Assembly: GCF_001592105.1 (NCBI RefSeq) | Contig: NZ_BCWE01000003.1 | Location: forward strand, 218,600-282,599 | DNA: 64,000 bases | Direction of reading: 5' to 3' | Source of the DNA: Desulfolucanica intricata | GTDB lineage: Bacteria; Bacillota; Desulfotomaculia; Desulfotomaculales; Desulfofarciminaceae | Shown: one piece after another, positions 25,236-34,610 of the stretch | Layout of the letters: every line of letters begins with the position of its first letter | Position numbering within the stretch: position 1 is the stretch's first letter | Notes under the pieces: model-generated | What the model saw: only the letters and a program-made list of their open reading frames with translations | What the model was told of the DNA's origin: nothing | Database searches by the model: none | Program-made: the position numbers and the translations under genes

Positions 25236-25865
25236 ATGGCAGATGTAGAATTAAATGTATATAAAAGAGATGGTAGAGGGAAGGGGTATTCGAACAAGTT
25301 ATATGCCAAAGGGTATGTCCCCGCTGTTTTTTATGGTAAGACTGTGGGAAGTATTCCTATTGAACTGGAAACGAAAGGATTGGATGCCGTTTTAAAAACC
25401 GGACGTAATTCTATTATTGACCTGAATATAAAAGATCAAGAAGGTGAAACCAGCTATAAAGCAATACTTAAAGATATTGTATATCATCCTATAAAGCAAT
25501 ATATTCTTCATGCTGATTTCATGCAAATTTCTATGAAAGATAAGATTCAAATTACAATTCCGCTTAATTTGGCAGGAGAAGCTCCCGGAGTTGCCGTTGG
25601 CGGCATGTTAGAGCATTTATTGCGGGAAGTGGATATCAAATGCTTGCCGGGAAATATTCCTGATGCTATAACTGCTGATGTATCCGGACTAAATATCGGT
25701 GACAGTGTTACAATTGCTGATATAGATGTGCCTGAAGGGATAGAAATTCTGGCTGAAGGTGATACTGTAGTCGCCAGAGTTGCCGCTTCCGGGGCTGAAG
25801 AACCGGCAGAAGGAGAAGAAACTCCTGCCGAAGAAAATACCGGGGCTGAAGAAGAAAACGCCTAA
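25236..25865 (+). CDS. rplY: 50S ribosomal protein L25, general stress protein Ctc
   Basis: Binds 5S rRNA in the large ribosomal subunit; in Bacillus the long form is the general stress protein Ctc. A 209-residue two-domain L25: the N-terminal 5S-binding domain begins DVELNVYKRDGRGKGYSNKL, and the C-terminal TL5-like domain carries LPGNIPDAI and VSGLNIGDSVTIAD. An acidic tail of Glu, Ala and Pro ends it. The AAGGAGG site lies 8 bases before the ATG. It precedes pth, as in Bacillus. Confidence 0.96.
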   Translation: MADVELNVYKRDGRGKGYSNKLYAKGYVPAVFYGKTVGSIPIELETKGLDAVLKTGRNSIIDLNIKDQEGETSYKAILKDIVYHPIKQYILHADFMQISMKDKIQITIPLNLAGEAPGVAVGGMLEHLLREVDIKCLPGNIPDAITADVSGLNIGDSVTIADIDVPEGIEILAEGDTVVARVAASGAEEPAEGEETPAEENTGAEEENA

Positions 25866-25898
25866 AAACCATGCCCCGGGATATGGAGGCACCGGCAA

Positions 25899-26504
25899 AT
25901 GAAATTGATTGTTGGACTTGGAAACCCCGGGCCGGAATATATAAATACCCGCCACAATATTGGGTTTAAAGTTATAGAAAAAGTGGCCGAAAAGAGTGGG
26001 ACAAGCTTATATAAAAAAATGTTTCGTGCTTTAATAGGTCAAACGGTATTTGAAGGTCAAAAGATAATTCTTGCTAAACCGCAAACTTATATGAATCTTA
26101 GTGGTTTAGCGGTAGCTTCTTTATTAAGTTGGTATAAACTTTCCCCTGAGGAGTTATTGGTTGTTTATGATGACTTTAATTTGGAACTCGGGCGCTTACG
26201 CCTGCGGAAGAAGGGTAGTGCCGGTGGACACAATGGCATGAAGTCAATAATTCGAGAGTTGGGCACAGATAATTTCCCCCGGCTAAGGTTTGGTATCGGT
26301 AAGCCCGCATCGCCCGGTCCGGATCAGAGTTCTTATGTGTTAGGTAAATTTTCTACCGGGGAAATCCGTGTGGTGGAAGAGGGAATAGATACAGCGGTTG
26401 AGGCTATTAGTACCATTTTATCCGGTGGAATTGAAAATGCAATGAACAAGTTTAATCGAACAAAACCGTTGGACCAAAAGAAACAGTTACAGGAAGAATC
26501 TTAA
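25899..26504 (+). CDS. pth: Peptidyl-tRNA hydrolase
   Basis: Releases the peptide from peptidyl-tRNA that has dropped off the ribosome (SpoVC in Bacillus). The catalytic histidine is in NTRHNIGFK (about residue 20), with GNPGPEYI before it, AKPQTYMNLSG, the DDFNLELGRLRLRKKGSAGGHNGMKSI core, and RLRFGIGKP. The 201-residue length is normal. It has a GGAGG site and follows rplY by 33 bases. It ends at a strong terminator. Confidence 0.98.
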   Translation: MKLIVGLGNPGPEYINTRHNIGFKVIEKVAEKSGTSLYKKMFRALIGQTVFEGQKIILAKPQTYMNLSGLAVASLLSWYKLSPEELLVVYDDFNLELGRLRLRKKGSAGGHNGMKSIIRELGTDNFPRLRFGIGKPASPGPDQSSYVLGKFSTGEIRVVEEGIDTAVEAISTILSGGIENAMNKFNRTKPLDQKKQLQEES

Positions 26505-26547
26505 AAACGGAGGGATTGGTAATATTCTACCAATCCCTCCGTTTTTA
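26504..26547 (+). terminator. Strong terminator after pth
   Basis: Near-perfect 18-base stem AAACGGAGGGATTGG / CCAATCCCTCCGTTT with a TTTTT tail. Confidence 0.95.
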
Positions 26548-26603
26548 TAAGGTATAGAAAAAAAACTTTTTATACATAATACCGGATAGAGGATGATTTT
26601 AAA

Positions 26604-27002
26604 TTGCTATTTATAATTGCAGGTATTATGTCAGCGGCTGCCGCTTGGCTGTTGAATAACTTTTTATTTGGTCTGGTAAAGGAGAGAGCTATTCTTGTAG
26701 CTCCGGTTGTTGAAGAATTAGCTAAGACTTTGACTGCTATATTACTGGGTACGTCAATTTTTTTTACACATTTTATATTTGGAATAATTGAGGCTGCCTG
26801 GGACATATATAGTTCCCGTAAGCTGGGGCAAACAGCGGCATTGTTAAGTGTTGGAGGGCATACCGGTTTTGGATTGGCCGCTGAACTAATATTTTTTTGG
26901 CAGCAAAATATTTTTTACGCAGTCAGCGCGGGCTTAATTATGCATCTTAGTTGGAATTTTATGGTCTCGCAAATAATAAGATTATCAAAGACAAAGGGGT
27001 AG
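26604..27002 (+). CDS. Compact PrsW-like intramembrane protease homologue
   Basis: A 132-residue membrane protein with four hydrophobic segments. It has the ordered motifs of the PrsW/CPBP glutamic intramembrane protease group: PVVEELAKTL (about residues 34-43), GIIEAAWDIY (about 60-69), GGHTGFGLAAE (about 82-92) and IMHLSWNF (about 111-118). PrsW proteins are about twice as long. The TTG start follows a weak GAGG. It lies just before fin, a regulator of sigma-F, and may be cotranscribed with it; a role in regulated proteolysis during sporulation is inference. Confidence 0.65.
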   Translation: MLFIIAGIMSAAAAWLLNNFLFGLVKERAILVAPVVEELAKTLTAILLGTSIFFTHFIFGIIEAAWDIYSSRKLGQTAALLSVGGHTGFGLAAELIFFWQQNIFYAVSAGLIMHLSWNFMVSQIIRLSKTKG

Positions 27003-27007
27003 TAACT

Positions 27008-27262
27008 ATGAAGATTTTTTACATTTGCGATTGCTGTGACGAAGTTTATAACATGGTTGATTTGGTTAACCATAACATGCATGAACAAGAACGACGCTTG
27101 ACGGGTCAAGACGGGTACGATATAATAAACCGCGAAGAAATGGGGAATAATAATTATTATAATGATAATAATTATTATGTATACTCGATTTGTCCGGCCT
27201 GTAAGGAAGATATTTCGGGAGAAACACAAAATTTGTTTAACAGGCAATCGCTGATTAATTAA
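27008..27262 (+). CDS. fin: Anti-sigma-F factor Fin
   Basis: Fin (YabK) inhibits sigma-F during the switch to sigma-G in the forespore. An 84-residue zinc-ribbon-like protein, with C7-x2-C10 (YICDCCDEV) and C62-x2-C65 (ICPACKED) as probable metal ligands. Position pth-fin-mfd is the same as in B. subtilis, which supports the call more than the short sequence alone. The ATG at 27008 follows AAAGGGG. A low-complexity Asn/Tyr stretch (NNNYYNDNNYYVY, residues 47-59) separates the two cysteine pairs. Confidence 0.85.
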   Translation: MKIFYICDCCDEVYNMVDLVNHNMHEQERRLTGQDGYDIINREEMGNNNYYNDNNYYVYSICPACKEDISGETQNLFNRQSLIN

Positions 27263-27275
27263 TAAGGATTATTAT

Positions 27276-27313
27276 GAGAGCTTTAGCATATGTTTGAGCT
27301 AAGGCTCTTTTTG
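27276..27313 (+). terminator. Terminator after fin
   Basis: Stem GAGCTTTAGC / GCTAAGGCTC (one G-U pair), loop of 10 bases, then TTTTTG. Confidence 0.8.
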
Positions 27314-27351
27314 TGATGATTTAAACGTAATCTTTTTATAAGGTGATCGAA

Positions 27352-30300
27352 ATGAATGGGTTATTAAAACCACTGGAAACTACTCCGGAATTTATTAGTT
27401 TACAAGAAGGTCTGGATAAAGATTTTCGAAGGCAATTGGTATTAGGTTTGTCCGCTTCACAGAAAAGTTATGTTATGGCAGGACTAATCGAAGCCCAACA
27501 ACAGTCAGCTTTAATATTAACTTCTTCTGAACAAGAAGCCGGCTTATTAACAGACGACTTAAAAGAGCTCCTGCCGGGTACAAAAATTCTGTCGTTTCCG
27601 GTTTGGCAGTTGCTGCCTTATCAAGTATTAGCGCATAGTAAAGAAGTTTTAAGACAGCGTTTGGAGGTACTAAAGGCTCTTTGTCAGGAAGAAAAATTGG
27701 TAATTATTGCTCCGGTGGAAGCTTTACTGCGAAGGCTCAGTCCTTATCATGCCTTTTGCAGGGCATCTTTATGTTTAGAAGTGGGGCAGATTTATGACTT
27801 AAAAGAATTAAAAGAGAAGTTGGCTGCTTACGGGTATGAGCGGGTTGATCCGGTTGAAGGGCACGGACAATACAGTGTCAGGGGGGGGATTTTAGATGTC
27901 TACCCCATGACTTCCTCCAGACCGGTGCGGATTGAATTCTTCGACGATGAAGTAGATTCAATTCGACTGTTTGAGCCCAACACTCAGAGATCTGTAGAAA
28001 ACCTCAGGAAGGTTGAGATCTTTCCGGCCAGGGAAATGATTGTTGAGACCGGTTTATGGCAGTTGGCATATAAAAGAATTGTATCGGAATACCAAAAACA
28101 GAAGCAGAAACTTTCCCAGGCCGGTGCTGCAGAGGCCTTACAAAATATATCCCGTTTAGAAGAGGTATTGGATTATATAAATCATTCCACTTATTTTGAG
28201 GGAATTGAGCAGTACCTGCCGTATTTTTATGAAGAAACCGTGAGCTTATTAGATTTTTTTAATCAGAATTCTCTGGTTTTAATCGATGAACCGGTACGAG
28301 TAAAAGAGTCTGTAGAAGCTATCCACAGGGAAAGAGCGGAAACTTACGCGGATTTACTCAGAATAGGTCGGGTTTTACCGCTTCAATATAAGGGTTATTT
28401 AAATTGGTCCGAGCTATATAACCAATTAGAGCTCTTTAGAACTGTGTTTTTTTCTTTTTTACCGAGGCAGTCAGAAGCTATTAAACCACAGAAATGTGTT
28501 AACTTTCCGGTTAAAGCCATGCAAGGTTTTTTTGGAAAAATAAATTTATTGGTTGAGGCACTGCTGCACTGGAAAAAAGCTAAATACAGGATTGTCTTAC
28601 TGGTGAATAGTATTGAAAAAGCCAAACAATTAACGTCGGCTCTTAAGGACCACCAAATAGATGCTTATCAGGTGAAAAATATCAAACAAGAACTTCAGCC
28701 GGGAAAAGTCATAGTAACCGGAGGTCACCTGACCGGCGGGTTTGAGTTTACTTCCGGTAAACTGGTGGTCATAACAGAGCTGGAGATGTATGGACAAAGA
28801 AAAAAACCGTCTAAACAACGTCAACGGGTACAGGATAAAATTGAGCTGTTTGCAGATTTAAAAACCGGTGACTATGTGGTACATGTAAATCACGGGATTG
28901 GTCGTTATGAGGGTATTGTTCAGTTAACTATCGGTGAAGTAAAAAGGGATTATCTTCTGGTTAAATATGCCGGGGAAGACAAACTTTATGTACCGACCGA
29001 CCAGGTTGAAATGATTCAGAAATACTTGGGTTCAGAAGCCGGTTCTCCTAAGCTCTCCCGTCTGGGCGGGGCTGAATGGTCGCGGGTGAAAAGTAAGGTT
29101 AAAGAGGCCGTAAAAGAAATGGCTCAGGAGCTTTTGGCGCTGTATGCCACCCGAGAAACTATCAGCGGCCATGCCTTTAGTAAAGATACAGTGTGGCAGC
29201 AAGAATTTGAAGCTGCCTTTCCCTACGATGAGACACCGGATCAGCTAAGGGCCATAGATGAGGTTAAAGCTGATATGGAGAGAGCCCGGCCCATGGACCG
29301 GCTGCTTTGTGGAGATGTCGGTTATGGTAAAACAGAAGTTGCTCTGCGAGCGGCTTTTAAAGCAGTGATGGACAGCAAGCAAGTAGCCGTATTGGTGCCC
29401 ACTACCATTTTGGCTCAGCAGCATTATAATACCTTTCAAGAGAGATTTGCCAAATATCCGGTAAGCATAGCAATGCTTAGCAGATTTCGTACGCCCCGGG
29501 AGCAGCGCCGGATTATCCAGGAGTTAGCTGAGGGAAGGGTAGATATTGTAATTGGAACTCATCGCCTGGTGCAAGATGATATTCGCTTTAAGGATCTGGG
29601 TCTTTTGGTGGTGGATGAAGAGCAGAGGTTTGGGGTAAGTCACAAAGAAAAGCTGAAACAAATGCGGGAAAATGTAGACGTACTTACCTTAACTGCTACT
29701 CCGATTCCACGTACTCTTCATATGTCCCTGGTGGGGGTGCGGGATACCAGTTTGTTGGAAACACCACCGGAGGATCGCTTTCCGGTTCAAACTTATGTTT
29801 TAGAAGAGGAAGCGGTCATTATCAGGGAGGCCATCCGTCGTGAATTGGGCAGGGGCGGGCAGGTTTATTATGTTCATAACCGGGTGGCTGATTTGGATCA
29901 ATTGGCGGCCTGGGTGACTAGCCTGGTTCCGGAATCCAAGGTAGCTGTGGCTCATGGCCAAATGAAGGAAGATCGGTTGGAACGAGTAATGTTGGATTTT
30001 ATGAGTCAAAAATATAATGTACTGGTATGTACCACAATTATAGAAACCGGTCTTGATATTCCTAATGTTAACACTTTAATAGTCAAAGAAGCCGATCATA
30101 TGGGTTTAGCCCAACTGTATCAACTCAGGGGTAGGGTGGGTCGAACCAATAGATTGGCTTATGCGTATTTTACTTTTCGCAGAGACAGGGTATTGAGTGA
30201 AGTGGCTGAAAAAAGGTTAGCAGCGGTAAGAGAGTTTACGGCCTTTGGCTCAGGCTATAAAATTGCAATGCGGGACCTGGAAATTCGTGGGGCCGGAAAT

Positions 30301-30861
30301 ATACTTGGTCCGGAGCAGCACGGCCATATCGCCGCAGTAGGTTTTGATCTTTATTGCCGGCTGTTAGAGGACGCTGTTCGTGAGGCTAAAGGCGGAGAGG
30401 AAGCAAAGTTGGTTGACACTGTGGTGGAACTTCCGGTTACAGCCTATATTCCGGATGAGTATGTTCCGGATACCAGTCAAAAAGTGGAATTATACAAGCG
30501 TATGGCTAATGTGAGTGATGTTAAGCAGCTTTCTGAACTGGAAGATGAATTGATTGACAGATTTGGGGATTTGCCGGAGGCAGTGGTAAATTTACTGGTG
30601 GTGGCTAGAATTAAAACCTATGCCAGAAATTTAAAAATAAAAGGTGTTAGCCGTTTAAACGGTTTTTATCGCCTGCAATTTGCCCAGGGGCATAATTTAA
30701 CCGGAGAAAAATTAGTGAAGTTAAGTGAGCGGATGGCTGGAAAGGTTCGATTTAGTAATGTTGACGGGGAATTTGAAATTCGCCTGAAAAGTATTCATCA
30801 AGAGAACGAAACCAGGACCAGTTTATCCAGATTGGAAGATTTTTTACATAAATTAACTTGA
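27352..30861 (+). CDS. mfd: Transcription-repair coupling factor
   Basis: Translocase that displaces RNA polymerase stalled at DNA lesions and recruits UvrA. A 1169-residue Mfd: the N-terminal UvrB-like region (GGILDVYPMTSSRPVRIEFFDDEVDSIRLF), the RNA-polymerase-interaction domain (DYVVHVNHGIGRYEGI), then the helicase with Walker A GDVGYGKTEVALRAA (about residues 644-658) and DEEQRFGV, and the C-terminal TRG and Mfd domain (VELPVTAYIPDEYV). The ATG at 27352 is preferred to an in-frame GTG at 27343, which overlaps the AAGGTGAT site. Confidence 0.98.
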   Translation: MNGLLKPLETTPEFISLQEGLDKDFRRQLVLGLSASQKSYVMAGLIEAQQQSALILTSSEQEAGLLTDDLKELLPGTKILSFPVWQLLPYQVLAHSKEVLRQRLEVLKALCQEEKLVIIAPVEALLRRLSPYHAFCRASLCLEVGQIYDLKELKEKLAAYGYERVDPVEGHGQYSVRGGILDVYPMTSSRPVRIEFFDDEVDSIRLFEPNTQRSVENLRKVEIFPAREMIVETGLWQLAYKRIVSEYQKQKQKLSQAGAAEALQNISRLEEVLDYINHSTYFEGIEQYLPYFYEETVSLLDFFNQNSLVLIDEPVRVKESVEAIHRERAETYADLLRIGRVLPLQYKGYLNWSELYNQLELFRTVFFSFLPRQSEAIKPQKCVNFPVKAMQGFFGKINLLVEALLHWKKAKYRIVLLVNSIEKAKQLTSALKDHQIDAYQVKNIKQELQPGKVIVTGGHLTGGFEFTSGKLVVITELEMYGQRKKPSKQRQRVQDKIELFADLKTGDYVVHVNHGIGRYEGIVQLTIGEVKRDYLLVKYAGEDKLYVPTDQVEMIQKYLGSEAGSPKLSRLGGAEWSRVKSKVKEAVKEMAQELLALYATRETISGHAFSKDTVWQQEFEAAFPYDETPDQLRAIDEVKADMERARPMDRLLCGDVGYGKTEVALRAAFKAVMDSKQVAVLVPTTILAQQHYNTFQERFAKYPVSIAMLSRFRTPREQRRIIQELAEGRVDIVIGTHRLVQDDIRFKDLGLLVVDEEQRFGVSHKEKLKQMRENVDVLTLTATPIPRTLHMSLVGVRDTSLLETPPEDRFPVQTYVLEEEAVIIREAIRRELGRGGQVYYVHNRVADLDQLAAWVTSLVPESKVAVAHGQMKEDRLERVMLDFMSQKYNVLVCTTIIETGLDIPNVNTLIVKEADHMGLAQLYQLRGRVGRTNRLAYAYFTFRRDRVLSEVAEKRLAAVREFTAFGSGYKIAMRDLEIRGAGNILGPEQHGHIAAVGFDLYCRLLEDAVREAKGGEEAKLVDTVVELPVTAYIPDEYVPDTSQKVELYKRMANVSDVKQLSELEDELIDRFGDLPEAVVNLLVVARIKTYARNLKIKGVSRLNGFYRLQFAQGHNLTGEKLVKLSERMAGKVRFSNVDGEFEIRLKSIHQENETRTSLSRLEDFLHKLT

Positions 30862-30937
30862 ATATGATCTCAAGTTGCCGGGAGAAGTGAATTCTAGTAT
30901 AATAGGTCCATTGATGATATGGGGAGGAGATAGAGTT

Positions 30938-31915
30938 ATGAAGAGAATAATAACCCTGCTGGTCCTGGTTTTTAGCTTGGTTTTACCGGCCGGCTGTGGG
31001 AGTCAGGTAGTGGCCACAGTAAACGGAGAAGAAATTACTCAAGAGGAACTGGATAAAAAAATTAATGAAACTAAGGCGTTATACCAGCAGCAGGGAATTG
31101 ACCTTGAAGGTGACGACGGCAAGCAGATGCTGGAAATGCTCAAACAGCAAACATTGGAGGAGATGATAAATAATAAGCTTTTAATGCAGGAGGCCAAAAA
31201 GCAGGGTAAAAATTTAACAGATAAACAAATTAAGGAAAAAGTAGCAGAATTGAAGAAACAGTTTAGTTCAGAGGAAGAGTTTAAGAAATATTTGAAACAG
31301 GCGGGTATGACAGAAAAAGAGCTGGTGTATCTAATTAACCTGGGTGATTATGTAACCAGGGATCTTAAGCCTGTGACTGAGGCCCAGGCACAGGAATATT
31401 ATGAACAAAATATCGAGCAATTTACCATACCTGAGCGTTATGAGGTGCGTCATATTTTGATAGCTTTTACAGATACTGAAGGTAAAGTTAAACACACAGA
31501 GACTGAGGCGGAGCAATTGGCTTTACTGGCTTTAGCGGAGCTAAAAAACGGCAAAGATTTTGCTGCCCTGGCTAAAGAGAAATCTGAGGATCCCGGTTCT
31601 AAAGATAACGGGGGACTTTATACCTTCGGTAAAGGTGAAGCGGTGCAGGAATTTGAAACAGCTGCCCTTGCCTTAAAGCCCGGTGAAATTACTAAGGAGC
31701 CGGTTAAGACGGTGTATGGTTACCACATTATTAAGATGGAAAGAACAATTCCATCAGAAAAACGTCCTTTCGAAGAGGTTAAAGCTCAGATCATGCAAAC
31801 CATGGATCAGGAAGCTAAACAGGCTAAGTTTGCCGGCTATATGGAAGATGTTAGAAAGAATTCGAAAATTACCAATGAACTTGCTAAGCCCGAGGACAAA
31901 AAGTCAAAGAATTAA
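30938..31915 (+). CDS. prsA: PrsA-type peptidyl-prolyl isomerase lipoprotein
   Basis: Extracytoplasmic foldase. A 325-residue protein with a lipoprotein signal ending LPAGC (cysteine 20), an N-terminal SurA/trigger-type helical domain, and a parvulin rotamase domain (about residues 170-265) with RHILIAF and SEDPGSKDNGGLYTFG. A Lys/Glu-rich C-terminus follows. The ATG at 30938 behind GGGGAGGAG is chosen over upstream codons. It is the position between mfd and spoVT that is empty in B. subtilis; clostridia commonly have prsA here. Confidence 0.9.
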   Translation: MKRIITLLVLVFSLVLPAGCGSQVVATVNGEEITQEELDKKINETKALYQQQGIDLEGDDGKQMLEMLKQQTLEEMINNKLLMQEAKKQGKNLTDKQIKEKVAELKKQFSSEEEFKKYLKQAGMTEKELVYLINLGDYVTRDLKPVTEAQAQEYYEQNIEQFTIPERYEVRHILIAFTDTEGKVKHTETEAEQLALLALAELKNGKDFAALAKEKSEDPGSKDNGGLYTFGKGEAVQEFETAALALKPGEITKEPVKTVYGYHIIKMERTIPSEKRPFEEVKAQIMQTMDQEAKQAKFAGYMEDVRKNSKITNELAKPEDKKSKN

Positions 31916-31963
31916 TGAAAAGAGCGAATTCTGAAAAAATTATACTGTCGATTGGTAAAAAAT

Positions 31964-31993
31964 GAATAATTCCTTCCGACCTGTTATATACTA
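31964..31993 (+). promoter_or_regulatory. Possible sigma-G promoter of spoVT
   Basis: GAATA (31964-31968) fits the sigma-G -35 and TATACTA (31987-31993) fits the CATACTA -10 with one change, with an 18-base spacer. spoVT of B. subtilis is sigma-G dependent. Confidence 0.5.
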
Positions 31994-32048
31994 TCATAGA
32001 AAGTTAATTCGCGAAGATTATGCAGGAAAAGGAGGGAAGGAATAACTC

Positions 32049-32609
32049 ATGAAAGCTACAGGTATTGTTCGCCGTATTGATGACCTGGGCAGAGTTGTGA
32101 TACCCAAAGAAATCAGGAGAACCCTTAGAATTCGTGAAGGCGATCCACTGGAGATCTTTGTCGATAGGGAAGGGGAAGTAATCTTAAAAAAATACTCACC
32201 CATCGGTGAATTGGGCGATTTTGCTAAAGAATATGCAGACTCCTTATATGAAGCCTTGGGACACATAGCGTGTATAGCGGACCGTGATACTATCATTGCT
32301 GTATCCGGGGCTCCTAAGAAAGAATTTCTTAATAAATCCATTGGGCCAAATGTCGAAAAAGTTATGGAAGAGCGTAAAGCTATAATCATTAACAACCCTG
32401 GTGAAGATGCCTTCTGTAAAGACTGTATGATTATGGAAGACGACGAATGTAAATATTCTTCTGAAGTAATTGCTCCGATTATTGCTGAAGGAGATCCTAT
32501 AGGGGCAGTAATCCTTGCCTCTAAGGAACCTGACGTCAAAATGGGAGAAATGGAATTAAAATTGGCTGAAACCGCAGCAGGCTTTTTAGCCAAGCAAATG
32601 GAACAATAA
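32049..32609 (+). CDS. spoVT: Stage V sporulation regulator SpoVT
   Basis: Forespore transcriptional regulator of the AbrB family, controlling sigma-G genes. The N-terminal swapped-hairpin DNA-binding domain is clear (TGIVRRIDDLGRVVIPKEIRR, residues 4-24; then REGDPLEIFVDREGEVILKKY). A GAF-like C-terminal domain (about residues 60-186) follows. At 186 residues it is slightly longer than B. subtilis SpoVT. AAAGGAGG precedes the ATG. It follows prsA and precedes yabN/mazG as in Bacillus (yabM missing). Confidence 0.95.
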   Translation: MKATGIVRRIDDLGRVVIPKEIRRTLRIREGDPLEIFVDREGEVILKKYSPIGELGDFAKEYADSLYEALGHIACIADRDTIIAVSGAPKKEFLNKSIGPNVEKVMEERKAIIINNPGEDAFCKDCMIMEDDECKYSSEVIAPIIAEGDPIGAVILASKEPDVKMGEMELKLAETAAGFLAKQMEQ

Positions 32610-32613
32610 TTTT

Positions 32614-32640
32614 AAGTGGCCTTCGGGCCACTTTATTATT
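32614..32640 (+). terminator. Terminator after spoVT
   Basis: Stem AAGTGGCC / GGCCACTT with a TTCG tetraloop and a moderate T-rich tail. Confidence 0.85.
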
Positions 32641-32718
32641 TTTCTAAGGCAGGGAGTATGAATTATTTGGTGAAATGTAAGAATTAAGGTAGAGAGCCAA
32701 AAGGGAGGTAAATTGTTT

Positions 32719-34185
32719 TTGAAAGATATCACTGTTATTGGTTTAGGGCCCGGGGCTAAAGAGCATCTAAGTCTGGCTGGCTGGGAAATATTACAGCAGG
32801 CGGATAAAATTTTTTTACGGACCGGAGTTCACCCGGTGGTGCCCTGGTTAGCAGGGAAAGGTATAAAATTTAAAACATTTGATCATCTTTATGAGGAGGC
32901 TAAGACTTTTCAGGATGTTTACCGAGCAATTGCTGAGAGTGTATTAAGAGAAGCCCGGGAAGGACCTCTGGTCTATGCAGTGCCCGGTCACCCTCTGGTG
33001 GCGGAGACATCGGTTAAGATAATTCTCCAAGAGGCTTTAGAAAAAAGTATTTCAGTTAGAGTGGTGCCGGCTATGAGTTTTATTGATGTGTTAGTTAGCG
33101 CCCTAAAGCTGGATCCCTCTGAAGGTATGAATATTCTTGACGGCTTACAGTTAGAGCAGCAGCAGCCGGTTCCGGGTGTAGGCAATATAATAACTCAGGT
33201 TTACAGCCGCATGGTGGCTGCTGATGTTAAATTGTCTTTATTGGAGCACTACCCTGATGAACACCCGGTTAAGGTTGTAAGGGCAGCCGGGATTTCCGGT
33301 GAAGAGCGTATAGAAGAGGTGCCTTTATATACTCTGGATCGGCTGGATTGGATAGATCATTTGACAAGTGTGTACGTGCCCCCGTATAAAAACAAATCAA
33401 CCGTTTGTAAATACCCTATGGACCACTTAGTGAAGGTTATGGCTGCTTTGCGGGCCGAAAACGGCTGTCCCTGGGATTTGGAGCAGACTCACCAGTCCCT
33501 TGGAACATATCTTCTGGAAGAAACTTATGAAGTTCTTGAGACCATAAGTGAAGGGGATATGAATAAACTTTGTGAAGAGTTGGGAGACTTATTACTACAA
33601 ATAGTATTTCATGCCCAAATAGCCCACGAAAAGAATTATTTTGATATTAACGATGTAGTAGATGTGATTACTGAAAAAATGATCCGGAGGCACCCGCATG
33701 TATTTGCCTCTGCCACGGTAAAAGACAGTGCAGAAGTTCTGGTAAATTGGGAAAAAATAAAAAAACAAGAGCACAACGGAAAGCGGCGCAAATCAAAATT
33801 AGATGGTATACCTAAGGGGTTACCGGCCCTGGTAAAGGCTGCTAAGGTACAGGCTAAAGCAGCTACTGTCGGTTTTGACTGGCCGGATTACCATGGGGCC
33901 TGGGAGAAAATCGGCGAAGAAATTGAAGAATTAGAAAGGGCCATTAACGGTGGGGATGCACAAGAAATTCAAAAAGAATTAGGCGATGTTATTTTTGCGG
34001 TTGTTAATGTCGCCAGGCTCTTAAATATTGATAGCGAGACTGCCTTAGTGGGAACTGTAAAAAAATTCACCGACCGGTTTAATTATATAGAGGAGCAGGT
34101 TAATTTATCCGGCAAAAAATGGTCTGATTTTACCCTTCAAGAATTGGATTTATGGTGGGAAAAGGCAAAGAAAACAGTTCTATAA
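32719..34185 (+). CDS. mazG: Fused tetrapyrrole methylase-like / MazG nucleotide pyrophosphohydrolase (YabN)
   Basis: A 488-residue fusion. The N-terminal part (about 1-225; ITVIGLGPGAKEHLSL, VYAVPGHPLVAE) is a SAM-dependent tetrapyrrole methylase fold of unknown substrate. The C-terminal part holds the MazG NTP pyrophosphohydrolase, with LRAENGCPWDLEQTHQSL, the EETYEVLE metal-binding helix and EELGDLLLQIVFHAQIA. It is the YabN arrangement of Firmicutes. I chose the TTG at 32719, 10 bases after GGGAGG; the TTG at 32713 is too close. It cleans non-canonical NTPs; the methylase half is probably not a cobalamin enzyme. Confidence 0.93.
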   Translation: MKDITVIGLGPGAKEHLSLAGWEILQQADKIFLRTGVHPVVPWLAGKGIKFKTFDHLYEEAKTFQDVYRAIAESVLREAREGPLVYAVPGHPLVAETSVKIILQEALEKSISVRVVPAMSFIDVLVSALKLDPSEGMNILDGLQLEQQQPVPGVGNIITQVYSRMVAADVKLSLLEHYPDEHPVKVVRAAGISGEERIEEVPLYTLDRLDWIDHLTSVYVPPYKNKSTVCKYPMDHLVKVMAALRAENGCPWDLEQTHQSLGTYLLEETYEVLETISEGDMNKLCEELGDLLLQIVFHAQIAHEKNYFDINDVVDVITEKMIRRHPHVFASATVKDSAEVLVNWEKIKKQEHNGKRRKSKLDGIPKGLPALVKAAKVQAKAATVGFDWPDYHGAWEKIGEEIEELERAINGGDAQEIQKELGDVIFAVVNVARLLNIDSETALVGTVKKFTDRFNYIEEQVNLSGKKWSDFTLQELDLWWEKAKKTVL

Positions 34186-34285
34186 GGAAAATTTTGCATT
34201 AAGGCAATATTTTATGAAGGAACTACAAGTGGTTGTAGCGAAATATTGGTTCATTTGATAATTTAGAATTTATAGGGAGGTATTT

Positions 34286-34576
34286 ATGAACAAGGCAGAA
34301 CTTATTTCTAATGTTGCTGAAAAAACGGAATTAACAAAGAAAGACGCAGAAAAAGCTGTAACAGCTATGTTTGATAGTATACGCGAGGCCCTGTCAAGAG
34401 GAGACAAGGTTCAGTTGGTTGGCTTTGGCACCTTTGATATTAAGCACAGGAAAGCCCGCAAAGGTAGAAACCCGCAAACCGGAGAAGAAATAAACATTGA
34501 AGCTGCGAATGTTCCGGTATTTAAAGCCGGAAAGGTATTAAAGGATGCAGTGGAAGGTTTAGTAATTAAAGATTAA
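34286..34576 (+). CDS. hup: DNA-binding protein HU
   Basis: Nucleoid protein of 96 residues that bends DNA as a dimer. The N-terminal helices ([24 protein letters not shown]) and the DNA-binding arm with [15 protein letters not shown] are intact. The GGGAGG site lies 9 bases before the ATG. The gene lies between mazG and rqcP; in B. subtilis the main HU gene (hbs) is elsewhere, but other clostridia place hup here. Confidence 0.97.
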   Translation: MNKAELISNVAEKTELTKKDAEKAVTAMFDSIREALSRGDKVQLVGFGTFDIKHRKARKGRNPQTGEEINIEAANVPVFKAGKVLKDAVEGLVIKD

Positions 34577-34610
34577 CTATTTACAATCTGTTCAAGCGGT
34601 GGGTTAATTT

